Positions 17,279 to 25,300 of a stretch of 64,000 nucleotides of DNA are shown piece by piece; position 1 is the stretch's first letter, and each line of letters opens with the position of its first letter. The position numbers and the translations under genes were made by a program. The notes beneath the pieces were generated by a model that had not been told where the DNA came from, made no database searches, and saw only the letters and a list, made by a program, of their open reading frames with translations. This stretch comes from Bifidobacterium sp. 7101. Its GTDB lineage: Bacteria > Actinomycetota > Actinomycetes > Actinomycetales > Bifidobacteriaceae. The stretch is taken from contig NZ_AWUN01000003.1 in NCBI RefSeq assembly GCF_000499285.1, positions 62,001 through 126,000 on the forward strand. Direction: 5' to 3'.

Positions 17279-18855
17279 TTCATTGGATCTTCAGCTACGA
17301 CGCATCCGTCCTGCAGCCTGATCAGGCCACGAATCTCCAGGGACCCCAGTAGTTGCATCAGATGCCTGACTGAGAGCTCATGCCCCTGATTGGCTAGCTC
17401 AGCGCGAAGCTGCCCAGTCATTGGCGGACCTCCCTGACGCTGGTAGGTGCGGATAGCTGCCAATACGGTTGCCTCTCCCTCGGTTAGACGATCGTCGTCG
17501 GTTTTTTCATATTCATGGTCCTTATCTGGACTCGATGACGGGGTTAAAGGATGCTCTTTGTGCGGAGAGCGACTCGAAAGCCCACCTCTATCTGTCCGGG
17601 GTTGTTTGACTGTGATTGAGGACGGTTGACCGCCATGTATTGTCTGGATCGGATGATCGGAGTCAAGCGGTGGTATGCGCTGCCTGGGCTGTCTGCTTGC
17701 TTGGTGCTCATGATCTTCGGTGGTTTTGACTGAACCGCCGGTTCCTCCTTGGACTGGCTTGTCAGGGTGGATAGGTGCATGGGTGGGATGGCAGATCTCT
17801 TGGATGTCGGATGCCGATAGGAGCAACTCCGCCTTGCCCTCATGGATAAGTCGGTTGCAGCCGGTGTTTTCCGGCTGATCGATTCTGCCGGGGGCAGCCA
17901 GCACACGACGGCCCAATTCCACGCCCCAGTTTGCTGTATTCAGTGCGCCTGATCGGTGCCGTGCCTGTGCTACTACGATATCGGAGGCCAGGGCTGCAAT
18001 GATTCGGTTGCGCAGCAGGAACCGACGCGCCTCGGGGATGGTGTCAGGGGGTAGCTCGCTGATCAGTGCGCCGCCATCTGTCTCAATGTTCTCGAACAGA
18101 CGGCTGTTGCGTTTGGGCCCCATATGCCGCAGGCCTCCGGCAAAAACGGCTACTGTGCGTCCGCCGCCGGCGGCCAGGGCTCCCCAGTGGGCTGCGGCGT
18201 CCGTGCCCATGGCTCCGCCGGAGACGACCAGGTGGCCTTGGCTGGCGGCCTGTCTGGCAATCTGGTGGGCGATGGACCGGCCATACTCGTCGCAGGCCCT
18301 GGACCCGACCACGGCCAAGGGTTGATCACAGCAGATCAATGCTTCAGGATCGCCACGTCCCCATAGACAGAGGGGAGGGGCCCAGTCGGATCGGCGTGCC
18401 AGGTCATCCACCTGGCCTGGCCAGCAGGAATCACCTGGGGTCATCACCCAGAATTGGCCTCCACCAGTCATCATGGTCCGTACTTGGCCAGTGTCCATGG
18501 CCAGCAAGGGCGTCAGGCGTCTTCGCCAGGTGTCGCTGGTCTTGTGGAACCGGATGAGGTCCTCAGGCCTTGTTTGTCGTCCCCACCGAGCCGTCCCCTT
18601 CAGAAAGCGTTCGTCCAGACTGACGCGAGCCGCGTCATGAGGGTCGTCGCCATCCGGCTGATTCGGCGCTCCCAACTCGATCAGGTTTCGGCACAGGTCG
18701 GCCGCCTGGTCCGAGCCCAGCAGGCAGGCAATCATGAAGGCATCGGGGCCGTCTGCCGCCAGAGTCAGCACAGCCCTGGCAAGCCAGTCGTTTTCAACCA
18801 TGGTCATCGGTCTCGGCTGGCCGTCGGGCATGGTTCTCATCAAGGGTTCGGCCAT
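17194..18855 (-). CDS. dprA: DNA-processing protein DprA
   Basis: The 553-residue protein loads RecA on incoming single-stranded DNA during transformation. The Rossmann-like DprA core is visible as AVVGSRACDEYGRSIA, VSGGAMGTDAAAHWGAL and RRFLLRNRIIAALA. The C-terminal winged helix (EGEATVLAAIRTYQRQ and following) is separated from the core by a disordered His/Ser/Pro-rich linker of about 100 residues, making the protein much longer than the usual 300-400. The start codon lies one base beyond the comM stop, so translation is coupled. The canonical GID of the second motif reads GTD. The 3' end runs antisense into the ogt-type gene for 85 bases. Confidence 0.92.
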   Translation of the reverse strand: MAEPLMRTMPDGQPRPMTMVENDWLARAVLTLAADGPDAFMIACLLGSDQAADLCRNLIELGAPNQPDGDDPHDAARVSLDERFLKGTARWGRQTRPEDLIRFHKTSDTWRRRLTPLLAMDTGQVRTMMTGGGQFWVMTPGDSCWPGQVDDLARRSDWAPPLCLWGRGDPEALICCDQPLAVVGSRACDEYGRSIAHQIARQAASQGHLVVSGGAMGTDAAAHWGALAAGGGRTVAVFAGGLRHMGPKRNSRLFENIETDGGALISELPPDTIPEARRFLLRNRIIAALASDIVVAQARHRSGALNTANWGVELGRRVLAAPGRIDQPENTGCNRLIHEGKAELLLSASDIQEICHPTHAPIHPDKPVQGGTGGSVKTTEDHEHQASRQPRQRIPPLDSDHPIQTIHGGQPSSITVKQPRTDRGGLSSRSPHKEHPLTPSSSPDKDHEYEKTDDDRLTEGEATVLAAIRTYQRQGGPPMTGQLRAELANQGHELSVRHLMQLLGSLEIRGLIRLQDGCVVAEDPMNQAFQRQRSKSTTQPSAPADSSLRGGTK

Positions 18856-18856
18856 C

Positions 18857-20443
18857 TCAGACGGCCCTTGTCCTGAGCAGGATGCCGGTGGTCACATCGT
18901 CGGCACCGGGGCTGGTCCGTCCGTCCAGGTCTGCCAGAGTCCATGCCAGTCGCATGGTCCTGTCGGCCCCGCGCAGACTGATCCGTTGCTTGCGCAGGGC
19001 CTGATCCACGACCGAACGTGCCTTGGCTGAAGTGTTCTGACGCAGCCATTCGCCGCTGATCTGGGCGTTGCAGGTCCAGCCTTCCCTGTGAAAACGCTCA
19101 TTTGCTGCCTGGCGGGCGCGGGTCACACGCTGACGGATCAGGGCGCTGCGCTGGCGTGGACGGTGGTCATCGAATCCCGGGTCGGTTACCGGAGGAACTG
19201 TGGTCTGTATGTCGATGCGGTCCATAATGGGGCCTGACAGCCTGTTCCAGTAGCGGAGGCGCTCGCGGGGCGTGCAGGTGCAGCGCTCGCCGGTTCCGTA
19301 TCCGTATCCGCAGGGGCAGGGGTTGGCGGCCATGACCAGCTGGAAACGAGCCGGGAAGGTGGTGCTGCCCTTGGCCCGGGATAGGAAGATTCGCCCGATC
19401 TCCAGAGGCTCACGCAGGGATTGGATCACTCTTGGTGAGAATTCCGGAGCCTCATCCATGAAGAGGACACCACGATGGGCGCGGGTGATGGCGCCAGGCG
19501 TGGCCAGTCCTGCACCGCCCCCGACCATGGCCGCCATGGAGATCGTATGATGAGGGGCCTCGAATGGTGGCACATCGGTGATCCCATACTGGCTCAGCGT
19601 GCCGCACAGGGATCGGATGGAGGCCACTTCCAGCTGTTGGACAGCATCCAGAGCGGGCATGATGCTGGGAAGCCGTTCCGCCAGCATGCTCTTACCGGCC
19701 CCCGGTGGACCGACCATGAGCATGTGATGACCGCCGGCCGCGGCCACCATCATGGCCCACTTGGTCTCTTCCTGGCCTATCACGTCAGCCATGTCCGGCT
19801 TGGGTGGAGCTGGGTCGGAATTGGCGGGGGGATTGGCTTCATGACCTGAGTTCATGTGGTGCACGCTCGCTACGGGTGTCGATTTGTCAGAGTCTTGGCG
19901 AGTGTCTGCTTCGGGGATGGCGATCCTGCTTCGCCCACCCAAGGCCTGGATGAGCTGGCCCAGGTGGCGCAGTCCCACGACCTCGATATCGGGAACCAGA
20001 CGGGCCTCGTCAAGGTTGTCTGCAGGGACGAAAGCCCGTGTGATCCCCTGGGCTCTGGCTTGCGTCAGAATGGGCAGCAGACCATTGATGGGCAGAATCG
20101 TGCCGTCCAGGTTGAGTTCACCCAGGATGACCGTATGGTCCAGCCCTTCCGTTGGCAATGCTCCGCCGGCTTCCAGAACACTGGTCGCAATGGCCAGATC
20201 ATGTGAGGAGCCATGCTTGGGTTTTGAAGCAGGAGACATGTTGACGGTGACCCTGGTCTGCGGCCACCGGAATCCGCAGGCCGAGCAGGCGGATTTGACC
20301 CGTTCTCGTGACTCCGACAAGGAGGCATCCGGCAGGCCGATGATGGAGAAGTAGGGCAGACCCGGGGAGATGAAGGACTGCACGTGGATAAGAAAGGCCT
20401 TGAGGCCTATCAATCCCACGGATTCAGCGGATCCAAGACGCAT
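18857..20443 (-). CDS. comM: YifB/ComM-family Mg-chelatase-like AAA+ ATPase
   Basis: The 528-residue protein has the N-terminal ChlI-like domain (FISPGLPYFSIIGLPDASL), a central AAA+ module with Walker A GPPGAGKS and Walker B LFMDEAPEF, and a C-terminal Mg_chelatase_C domain. Characterised ComM is a DNA helicase that helps branch migration during transformation. The start at 20443 is fixed by GGGAGG seven bases upstream, and it overlaps the yraN stop as TGATG. The yraN-comM-dprA order is common in actinobacteria. Confidence 0.92.
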   Translation of the reverse strand: MRLGSAESVGLIGLKAFLIHVQSFISPGLPYFSIIGLPDASLSESRERVKSACSACGFRWPQTRVTVNMSPASKPKHGSSHDLAIATSVLEAGGALPTEGLDHTVILGELNLDGTILPINGLLPILTQARAQGITRAFVPADNLDEARLVPDIEVVGLRHLGQLIQALGGRSRIAIPEADTRQDSDKSTPVASVHHMNSGHEANPPANSDPAPPKPDMADVIGQEETKWAMMVAAAGGHHMLMVGPPGAGKSMLAERLPSIMPALDAVQQLEVASIRSLCGTLSQYGITDVPPFEAPHHTISMAAMVGGGAGLATPGAITRAHRGVLFMDEAPEFSPRVIQSLREPLEIGRIFLSRAKGSTTFPARFQLVMAANPCPCGYGYGTGERCTCTPRERLRYWNRLSGPIMDRIDIQTTVPPVTDPGFDDHRPRQRSALIRQRVTRARQAANERFHREGWTCNAQISGEWLRQNTSAKARSVVDQALRKQRISLRGADRTMRLAWTLADLDGRTSPGADDVTTGILLRTRAV

Positions 20444-20961
20444 CAGAAAGCCTCCCTGGTGTGCCTGAGGAAGACTGATCCCGGATTCCAACCACCCCTG
20501 CTCGAATGGTTGGATCCTCTGGCGGCCTTGGCGGAAGTCTGGCAGGAAGCCGGGGGATAGGCGCCCTCGGAATGCGTGCTTCTGCCAGGGTCGGATTTGA
20601 CTGACAGGCTGATGACATCGAAACGTGTGCCACGATGCCGTGCGCTGGGATCTCGGTCATGGCTGATCAGCCATCGGACTGCCGCGCGACGAAGGTGGGT
20701 CTGCTTGCGCGGGCCGACGGCCTGCTCTGGGGATCCGAACCGACCGGTGCGTCTGGTTTTGACCTCTACGAAGACCAGAGTCGCCTCGGGATCCAGAGCG
20801 ATGATGTCCAGCTCGCCGAACCGGCTTCGCCAATTCCGAGCCAGGATTTTCCAGTTTCGTTGTCGCAGCCACTGGCAGGCGTAGTCTTCGCCCAATCGTC
20901 CCAGTTCTCGGCTGTTTATGCCACTGGCTCTGATCTGTCGTTCAATACCTGCCATCTCCAT
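20443..20961 (-). CDS. YraN family (UPF0102) endonuclease-like protein
   Basis: The domain begins at SRELGRLGEDYACQWL and carries the restriction-nuclease-like core GELDIIAL...LVFVEVKTRR, with the D-ExK catalytic pattern, so metal-dependent nuclease activity is possible. The family has no proven role. Starting at ATG 20961 gives 172 residues. The frame stays open to an ATG at 21171, which would add 70 Arg/Thr-rich residues unlike the family; no strong ribosome site decides between them. The C-terminal 50 residues are Ser/Gly-rich and extend past the usual end. First gene of the yraN-comM-dprA operon. Confidence 0.82.
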   Translation of the reverse strand: MEMAGIERQIRASGINSRELGRLGEDYACQWLRQRNWKILARNWRSRFGELDIIALDPEATLVFVEVKTRRTGRFGSPEQAVGPRKQTHLRRAAVRWLISHDRDPSARHRGTRFDVISLSVKSDPGRSTHSEGAYPPASCQTSAKAARGSNHSSRGGWNPGSVFLRHTREAF

Positions 20962-21171
20962 GTCGGAAGATTCATGGTTGTTCCTGCCTAACCTGGTTCT
21001 CCTAGGTTGCGTGGTTTCTGGATTGTCGACGGACCTTATGGAATCGGGCAGAGCGCTTACGGGTCGCGCGACCAATGGGTCTGTGGTCATAACGTCGAGG
21101 CCAGCTCTGTCGCCCCTATAGCGGGGAACTGTGCGGAGATTACTTGGTCTAGTCAGTGCTTGTGTGTCCAT

Positions 21172-21718
21172 GTTTCTAGGAGACCACCGAAAGGAAATCG
21201 GTGACTAGTCAAACCAGGCATGTGGTCGAATGAACCTGCGCACCCACGAAAGTGGATGAACTAGTGGATTTACGATGCTTACGCTGTATCGATTGCACTC
21301 ATCTCGGTATCAGACAGAGGCGGCAGAGGCAAGAAGGACCGAAACAGAAAGCAAGGTAGGCAGAAACCAAGCAAAGCGGGACTAAGTCGAGCGGAACTTA
21401 GGAAACAGAATCCATGGAAATAAAAACGAGTGATACCAGGTAAAGCAAATGAACAAGGGGAGCGGGGCAATAGGCAGGCAAAAGAACCAGAAGCAAAGAG
21501 ATAACAGAGGCCGGAAGACATCGCCGGCGGATTCGCTGGCAACGCCTTCCGGCCTGCTCTGGTCAACTGATCTTTATGACTGATTGATTACCTTGTCAGC
21601 CGAGTATTTGTCTAAAAGGAATACAGCGATTGAGGTGGTCTGGGTTCCATTTGTCCACTCTTGTCTTCCGCTCTTGACAAATACCCAGACTCTCAGGTGG
21701 TTTTCACCGGCCTCGGGC
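21172..21718 (-). other. Long intergenic region with strongly pyrimidine-rich minus strand
   Basis: No believable gene. From about 21305 to 21510 the plus strand is made mostly of A and G with few T, so an RNA read from the pdxK-type gene (minus strand) would be rich in C and U and poor in G for about 200 bases. A 10-bp inverted repeat (21508-21555) lies between the kinase stop and this tract. The minus-strand frame at 21279-21566 only reflects the skewed composition. C-rich, G-poor RNA after a hairpin is what Rho loading sites look like. Confidence 0.45.
21508..21555 (-). terminator. Inverted repeat downstream of the pyridoxal kinase gene
   Basis: AGGCCGGAAG (21508-21517) and CTTCCGGCCT (21546-21555) are perfect 10-bp arms around 28 bases that can fold further (GCCGGC / GCTGGC). 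On the minus strand the hairpin is followed by a T/C-rich stretch (TCTGTTATCTC...). This makes a moderately good end for the kinase transcript. Confidence 0.5.
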
Positions 21719-22615
21719 TCACTTCTCCGGCACCAGAGCGGTCATCTGTCCCAGGTCCAGCTCGAAGCTGACCCCGCGCTGCTGATAGTCGGGCTGGTTG
21801 CGTGTGTGCTGCATGGCCGAGCGGACGAATTCGCCGGCGATCCGGGCGGCATCGGCCAGACATCGTCCTGCAAAGAGCGCCCCGCAGAGGCTGGATGCAA
21901 AGGCATCGCCGGTTCCGTGGATCATGAAGGGCAGCTTGTCATGGACCAACTCGGTGCGCTCGCTGACTCCGCCATGATCTGCCGAGGCCACGAAGTTGCG
22001 CAGCTTGCCGTCCTTCCGGTCGATGCCCTTGATGATGACGTTTTTCGCACCCATGTCCAGCAGACGGCCCAGACGCTCACCAACCTGGGCATCGTCAAGG
22101 TCCTGGCCTTCGTAGTCGATGCCGGTCAGCAGGCTGACCTCGGTCAAGTTGGGCATGAGCAGGTCGGCCCCATCGACCAGATTCGTCACGGCCCGGCACA
22201 TTTCCTCGGTGTAGGTGGGATACATGGATCCGCCGTCGCCCATGACCGGGTCGACCAGCCGCAGGGCCTTGGGGTATTCCCGATACATGCGCTGAATGAT
22301 GTCGACCTGCTCGGCGCTACCCAGGAATCCGCTGTAGATCCCATCCAGTTCGACGCCCTCCTTCTGCCAGGCATCCAGGTATCCCGGCAGCATATCGGTG
22401 GTGTCGTGGAAGGTGTAGTCCTTGAACATGGTGTGCGCGCTGAACAGGGCTGTGGGCACCGGGCAAACGTCGCATCCGGCTGCTGAAAGGATGGGGATTG
22501 CGGCCGTCAGCGAGCACTTGCCATACCCACACATGTCATGCACAGCGGCGACTCGGGGAATGTACTTGCTGTCGCGCTGGTAGAGCCTGTTCTGATCGTC
22601 CGACTGTCCGGCCAT
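21719..22615 (-). CDS. pdxY: Pyridoxamine/pyridoxal kinase
   Basis: A 298-residue ribokinase-superfamily enzyme that phosphorylates pyridoxal or pyridoxamine in vitamin B6 salvage. The N-terminal substrate region VHDMCGYGKCSLT is typical of the PdxY/PdxK group of Gram-positive bacteria. LVDPVMGDGGSMY is the conserved strand before the ATP site, and HGTGDAFASSL holds the anion hole and catalytic Asp. ATG 22615 has AAGGAG eight bases upstream. It is divergent from the O-acetylhomoserine sulfhydrylase gene, itself a PLP enzyme, which makes the pairing sensible. Confidence 0.9.
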   Translation of the reverse strand: MAGQSDDQNRLYQRDSKYIPRVAAVHDMCGYGKCSLTAAIPILSAAGCDVCPVPTALFSAHTMFKDYTFHDTTDMLPGYLDAWQKEGVELDGIYSGFLGSAEQVDIIQRMYREYPKALRLVDPVMGDGGSMYPTYTEEMCRAVTNLVDGADLLMPNLTEVSLLTGIDYEGQDLDDAQVGERLGRLLDMGAKNVIIKGIDRKDGKLRNFVASADHGGVSERTELVHDKLPFMIHGTGDAFASSLCGALFAGRCLADAARIAGEFVRSAMQHTRNQPDYQQRGVSFELDLGQMTALVPEK

Positions 22616-22686
22616 CTTTTGAACTCCTTCATGCCTGCTGAGGCTGTTCGCATCGGAGCCTTCTCCGTTGCTTATTCGACTCTACA

Positions 22687-22795
22687 GCGGAGGGGTTAAA
22701 CGGGTACCTCCGCGTGTGCAATGTTGAGATGAAAAAGGCCTGTTTTCAACCTTTTGGAAGCTGTTATAAAAAAGGACGATACCGAAAAGTCCTTT
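22687..22795 (+). promoter_or_regulatory. Series of three inverted repeats in the metY leader
   Basis: Three perfect inverted repeats follow one another in the region before metY: GCGGAGG/CCTCCGC (22687-22693 and 22707-22713), AAAAGG/CCTTTT (22733-22738 and 22750-22755) and AAAGGAC/GTCCTTT (22771-22777 and 22789-22795). They could be a repressor operator, an attenuator or a structured leader. I could not match them to a known SAM-type riboswitch by eye. Confidence 0.4.
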
Positions 22796-22882
22796 CCGGC
22801 TTGAACAGGTGGGCTTGGGCCGCTTATGGTCACATTCAAGAACTTAGAAGATGACGCACGTCACCAACAGATAGGAATCGAC

Positions 22883-24202
22883 ATGACCGACCAGAACCCG
22901 CACAAGTACCATTTCGAGACGCTTCAGCTCCACGTGGGCCAGGAGCAGGCCGACCCCGCCACTGATTCCCGGGCCGTGCCCATCTACGCCACCACCAGCT
23001 ACGTCTTCCACGACTTCGACCACGCCGAGGCCCGGTTCGCGCTGAAGGACCCGGGCAACATCTACGGCCGTCTGACCAACTCCACCCAGGGGGTTTTCGA
23101 GGATAGGATCGCCGCCTTGGAGAACGGCACTGCCGGTTTGGCCGTGGCCTCGGGAGCCGCTGCCGTGGAGTATGCATTCCGCAACATCACCCAGACCGGG
23201 GATCATATCGTATCCTCCAAGAACATCTATGGGGGCACCTTCAACCTCCTCAAGCACACCCTGCCCCGCGATGGTGTCGAGACCACCTTCGTGGATCCTT
23301 CGGACCCGTCCAACTTTGAGTCGGCCATCCAGGACAACACCAAGCTGGTCTTCTTCGAGACCTTCGGCAACCCCAATGCGGACCTGCCCGACTTCGAGGC
23401 CATCTCCAAGATCGCTCATGACCACAACCTGCCGGTGATTGTCGACAACACTTTCGCCACTCCTTACCTGTTCCGGCCGCTGGAGCACGGGGCTGACATC
23501 GTCGTGGAATCGGCCACCAAGTTCATCGGCGGCCATGGCACCACCCTGGGCGGGGTCGTCGTGGAAGGCGGCAAGTTCGACTGGGCGGCAGTGCCCGGCA
23601 AGTTCCCAACCTTGACCGAACCCGACCCCAGCTACCACGGTCTGCGCTTCTACCAGGATCTGGGCGCTGCGGCCTTCGTCACCCGTATCCGCGCCATCCT
23701 CCTGCGCGACACCGGCGCCGTCATCTCGCCCTTTGCAGCCTTCCTCCTCCTGCAAGGGACCGAAACGCTCTCGCTGAGGGTTGAGCGCCACGTTGAGAAC
23801 GCCCTGAAGGTAGTGGACTACCTGCAGACCGTGCCGGAGGTCGCGTCGGTCAGCCACCCGGCCATCGAGGGGCGCCCCGACCACGAGCTCTACAAGCGCT
23901 ACTTCCCGAACGGTGCCGGCTCCATCTTCACCTTCGACCTGAAGGGCGGCAAGGATGCGGCCAGGGTCTTCATCAACAACCTGCATCTCTTCTCCCTCCT
24001 GGCCAATGTGGCTGATGTGAAGTCCCTGGCCATCCATCCGGCATCGACCACCCACTCCCAGGAGACGCCGGAGGAGCTGGAGGATCAGGCCATCCATCCA
24101 GGTACCATCAGGCTCTCCATTGGCACGGAGAACATCGAGGATATTCTGGATGACCTCAAGGGTGCCTTCCAGGCATTGAAGGAGTCCGGTTTGGCCAAGT
24201 AG
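22883..24202 (+). CDS. metY: O-acetylhomoserine aminocarboxypropyltransferase (sulfhydrylase)
   Basis: The 439-residue PLP enzyme makes homocysteine from O-acetylhomoserine and sulfide, or cysteine-like products from related thiols. Motifs include [10 protein letters not shown], the PLP lysine in [15 protein letters not shown], and a C-terminal region [10 protein letters not shown] typical of the Cys/Met gamma-family. Length near 430 residues favours MetY over MetB (about 380). ATG 22883 is behind AGGA (22873-22876); the frame is open to 22826 but that part lacks family similarity. A strong intrinsic terminator follows at 24270. Confidence 0.92.
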   Translation: MTDQNPHKYHFETLQLHVGQEQADPATDSRAVPIYATTSYVFHDFDHAEARFALKDPGNIYGRLTNSTQGVFEDRIAALENGTAGLAVASGAAAVEYAFRNITQTGDHIVSSKNIYGGTFNLLKHTLPRDGVETTFVDPSDPSNFESAIQDNTKLVFFETFGNPNADLPDFEAISKIAHDHNLPVIVDNTFATPYLFRPLEHGADIVVESATKFIGGHGTTLGGVVVEGGKFDWAAVPGKFPTLTEPDPSYHGLRFYQDLGAAAFVTRIRAILLRDTGAVISPFAAFLLLQGTETLSLRVERHVENALKVVDYLQTVPEVASVSHPAIEGRPDHELYKRYFPNGAGSIFTFDLKGGKDAARVFINNLHLFSLLANVADVKSLAIHPASTTHSQETPEELEDQAIHPGTIRLSIGTENIEDILDDLKGAFQALKESGLAK

Positions 24203-24269
24203 CCGGCAATCATACTTCCTTCTTGGTGCCGTATATGCGTGATATATGACCAAGAAGGCGAGCAAGCAG

Positions 24270-24314
24270 AAGGCGCCCATCGAAACCTCATTACGTTTCG
24301 ATGGGCGCCTTTTG
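24270..24314 (+). terminator. Strong intrinsic terminator after metY
   Basis: A perfect 17-bp stem (left arm 24270-24286, right arm 24295-24311, beginning AAGGCGCCC and ending GGGCGCCTT) with an 8-base loop is followed by TTTT. Because the left flank also carries an A, it may work in both directions. Confidence 0.9.
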
Positions 24315-24398
24315 TATATGCCCTCTCCTCACCTCTCTCCAGTGGCAGACAGCACCTGACATGCGAAGCGGAAATACTGTGGTGGGTAAGATGGGGGC

Positions 24399-25289
24399 AT
24401 GAAACATGGAGCAAAGACGAGGTCGTCTTCTGATTCGTCGTCCGGTGCGGGGAAACCGAGGCAGATCGCTCAGGTGGCCATCAAGGCCAAGGGATTGACC
24501 AAGGACTATGGGAGTGGGGAGAACCTGGTCCATGCCTTGCGGGGCGTAGACGTCGAATTTGAGCGGGGCAGGTTCACGGTCATCATGGGTCCCTCCGGGT
24601 CGGGCAAATCCACCCTCATGCATACCCTGGCTGGCTTGGACACCGCTACCTCCGGACATGTCTACCTGAACGGGGCCGATGCTGCCGGGGTGAAGGGCAA
24701 GCGGGTCCACCGTCAAGGAGGGCTGAGGGGAGTGGTCGACCTGACCAAGCTCAACGACAATCAGCTGACCCTCTTGAGGCGCCAGAGCCTGGGCTTTATT
24801 TTCCAGAGCTTCAACCTCCTGCCCATGTTTACGGCCAAGCAGAATATCCTCATGCCTCTGATACTGGATGGGGCCAAGCCAGACACAGCTTGGCTGGAGG
24901 TTCTGGCCAAGACCCTGGGCCTGGAGGAGAGGCTGGACCATCGGCCCAGTGAGCTATCGGGTGGCCAGCAGCAGCGTGTGGCCATCGCCAGGGCCCTCAT
25001 CACCAAGCCTTCGATTGTCTTTGCTGACGAGCCTACGGGAAACCTGGACACGGCCTCTTCGACCGAGGTGCTCAGCTTCCTTCGGGATTCGGTCCGCGAG
25101 CTGGGGCAGACCATCATCATGGTCACGCATGATGTCTTTGCGGCCTCATTCGCCGACCGGGCTTTGGTATTTGCGGATGGGCGGATCGTGGCAGACCAGG
25201 ACAGACCCACTGTGGATTCCATGAACTCCCTGCTCTCCGAGGGAGTCATGGCCTCCGCAGCTACAGCTGGCTCAGCTGCTCATCGCTGA
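24399..25289 (+). CDS. MacB-like ABC transporter ATPase, copy 1
   Basis: A 296-residue ATPase with GPSGSGKST, LSGGQQQRV, IVFADEPTGNLD and MVTHD, the signature set of the LolD/MacB/FtsE class. It has an extra Lys/Arg-rich insert between Walker A and the Q-loop (about residues 95-115) and a basic, Ser-rich N-terminal tail of about 30 residues. The permease starts 11 bases downstream. The protein is closely related to the ATPase at 28399-29283, and DNA identity over the C-terminal half is very high. Likely role: antimicrobial-peptide resistance or export of peptides; substrate unknown. Confidence 0.9.
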   Translation: MKHGAKTRSSSDSSSGAGKPRQIAQVAIKAKGLTKDYGSGENLVHALRGVDVEFERGRFTVIMGPSGSGKSTLMHTLAGLDTATSGHVYLNGADAAGVKGKRVHRQGGLRGVVDLTKLNDNQLTLLRRQSLGFIFQSFNLLPMFTAKQNILMPLILDGAKPDTAWLEVLAKTLGLEERLDHRPSELSGGQQQRVAIARALITKPSIVFADEPTGNLDTASSTEVLSFLRDSVRELGQTIIMVTHDVFAASFADRALVFADGRIVADQDRPTVDSMNSLLSEGVMASAATAGSAAHR

Positions 25290-25300
25290 GGTTGATGCTT

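Noticed and set aside
21279-21566. 95-codon minus-strand frame after the pyridoxal kinase gene
   Set aside because: Leu/Ser/Pro/Cys/Phe-rich because of the skewed base composition; no ribosome site or motif.
22844-24280. 478-codon minus-strand frame opposite metY
   Set aside because: Antisense of a confidently identified enzyme.
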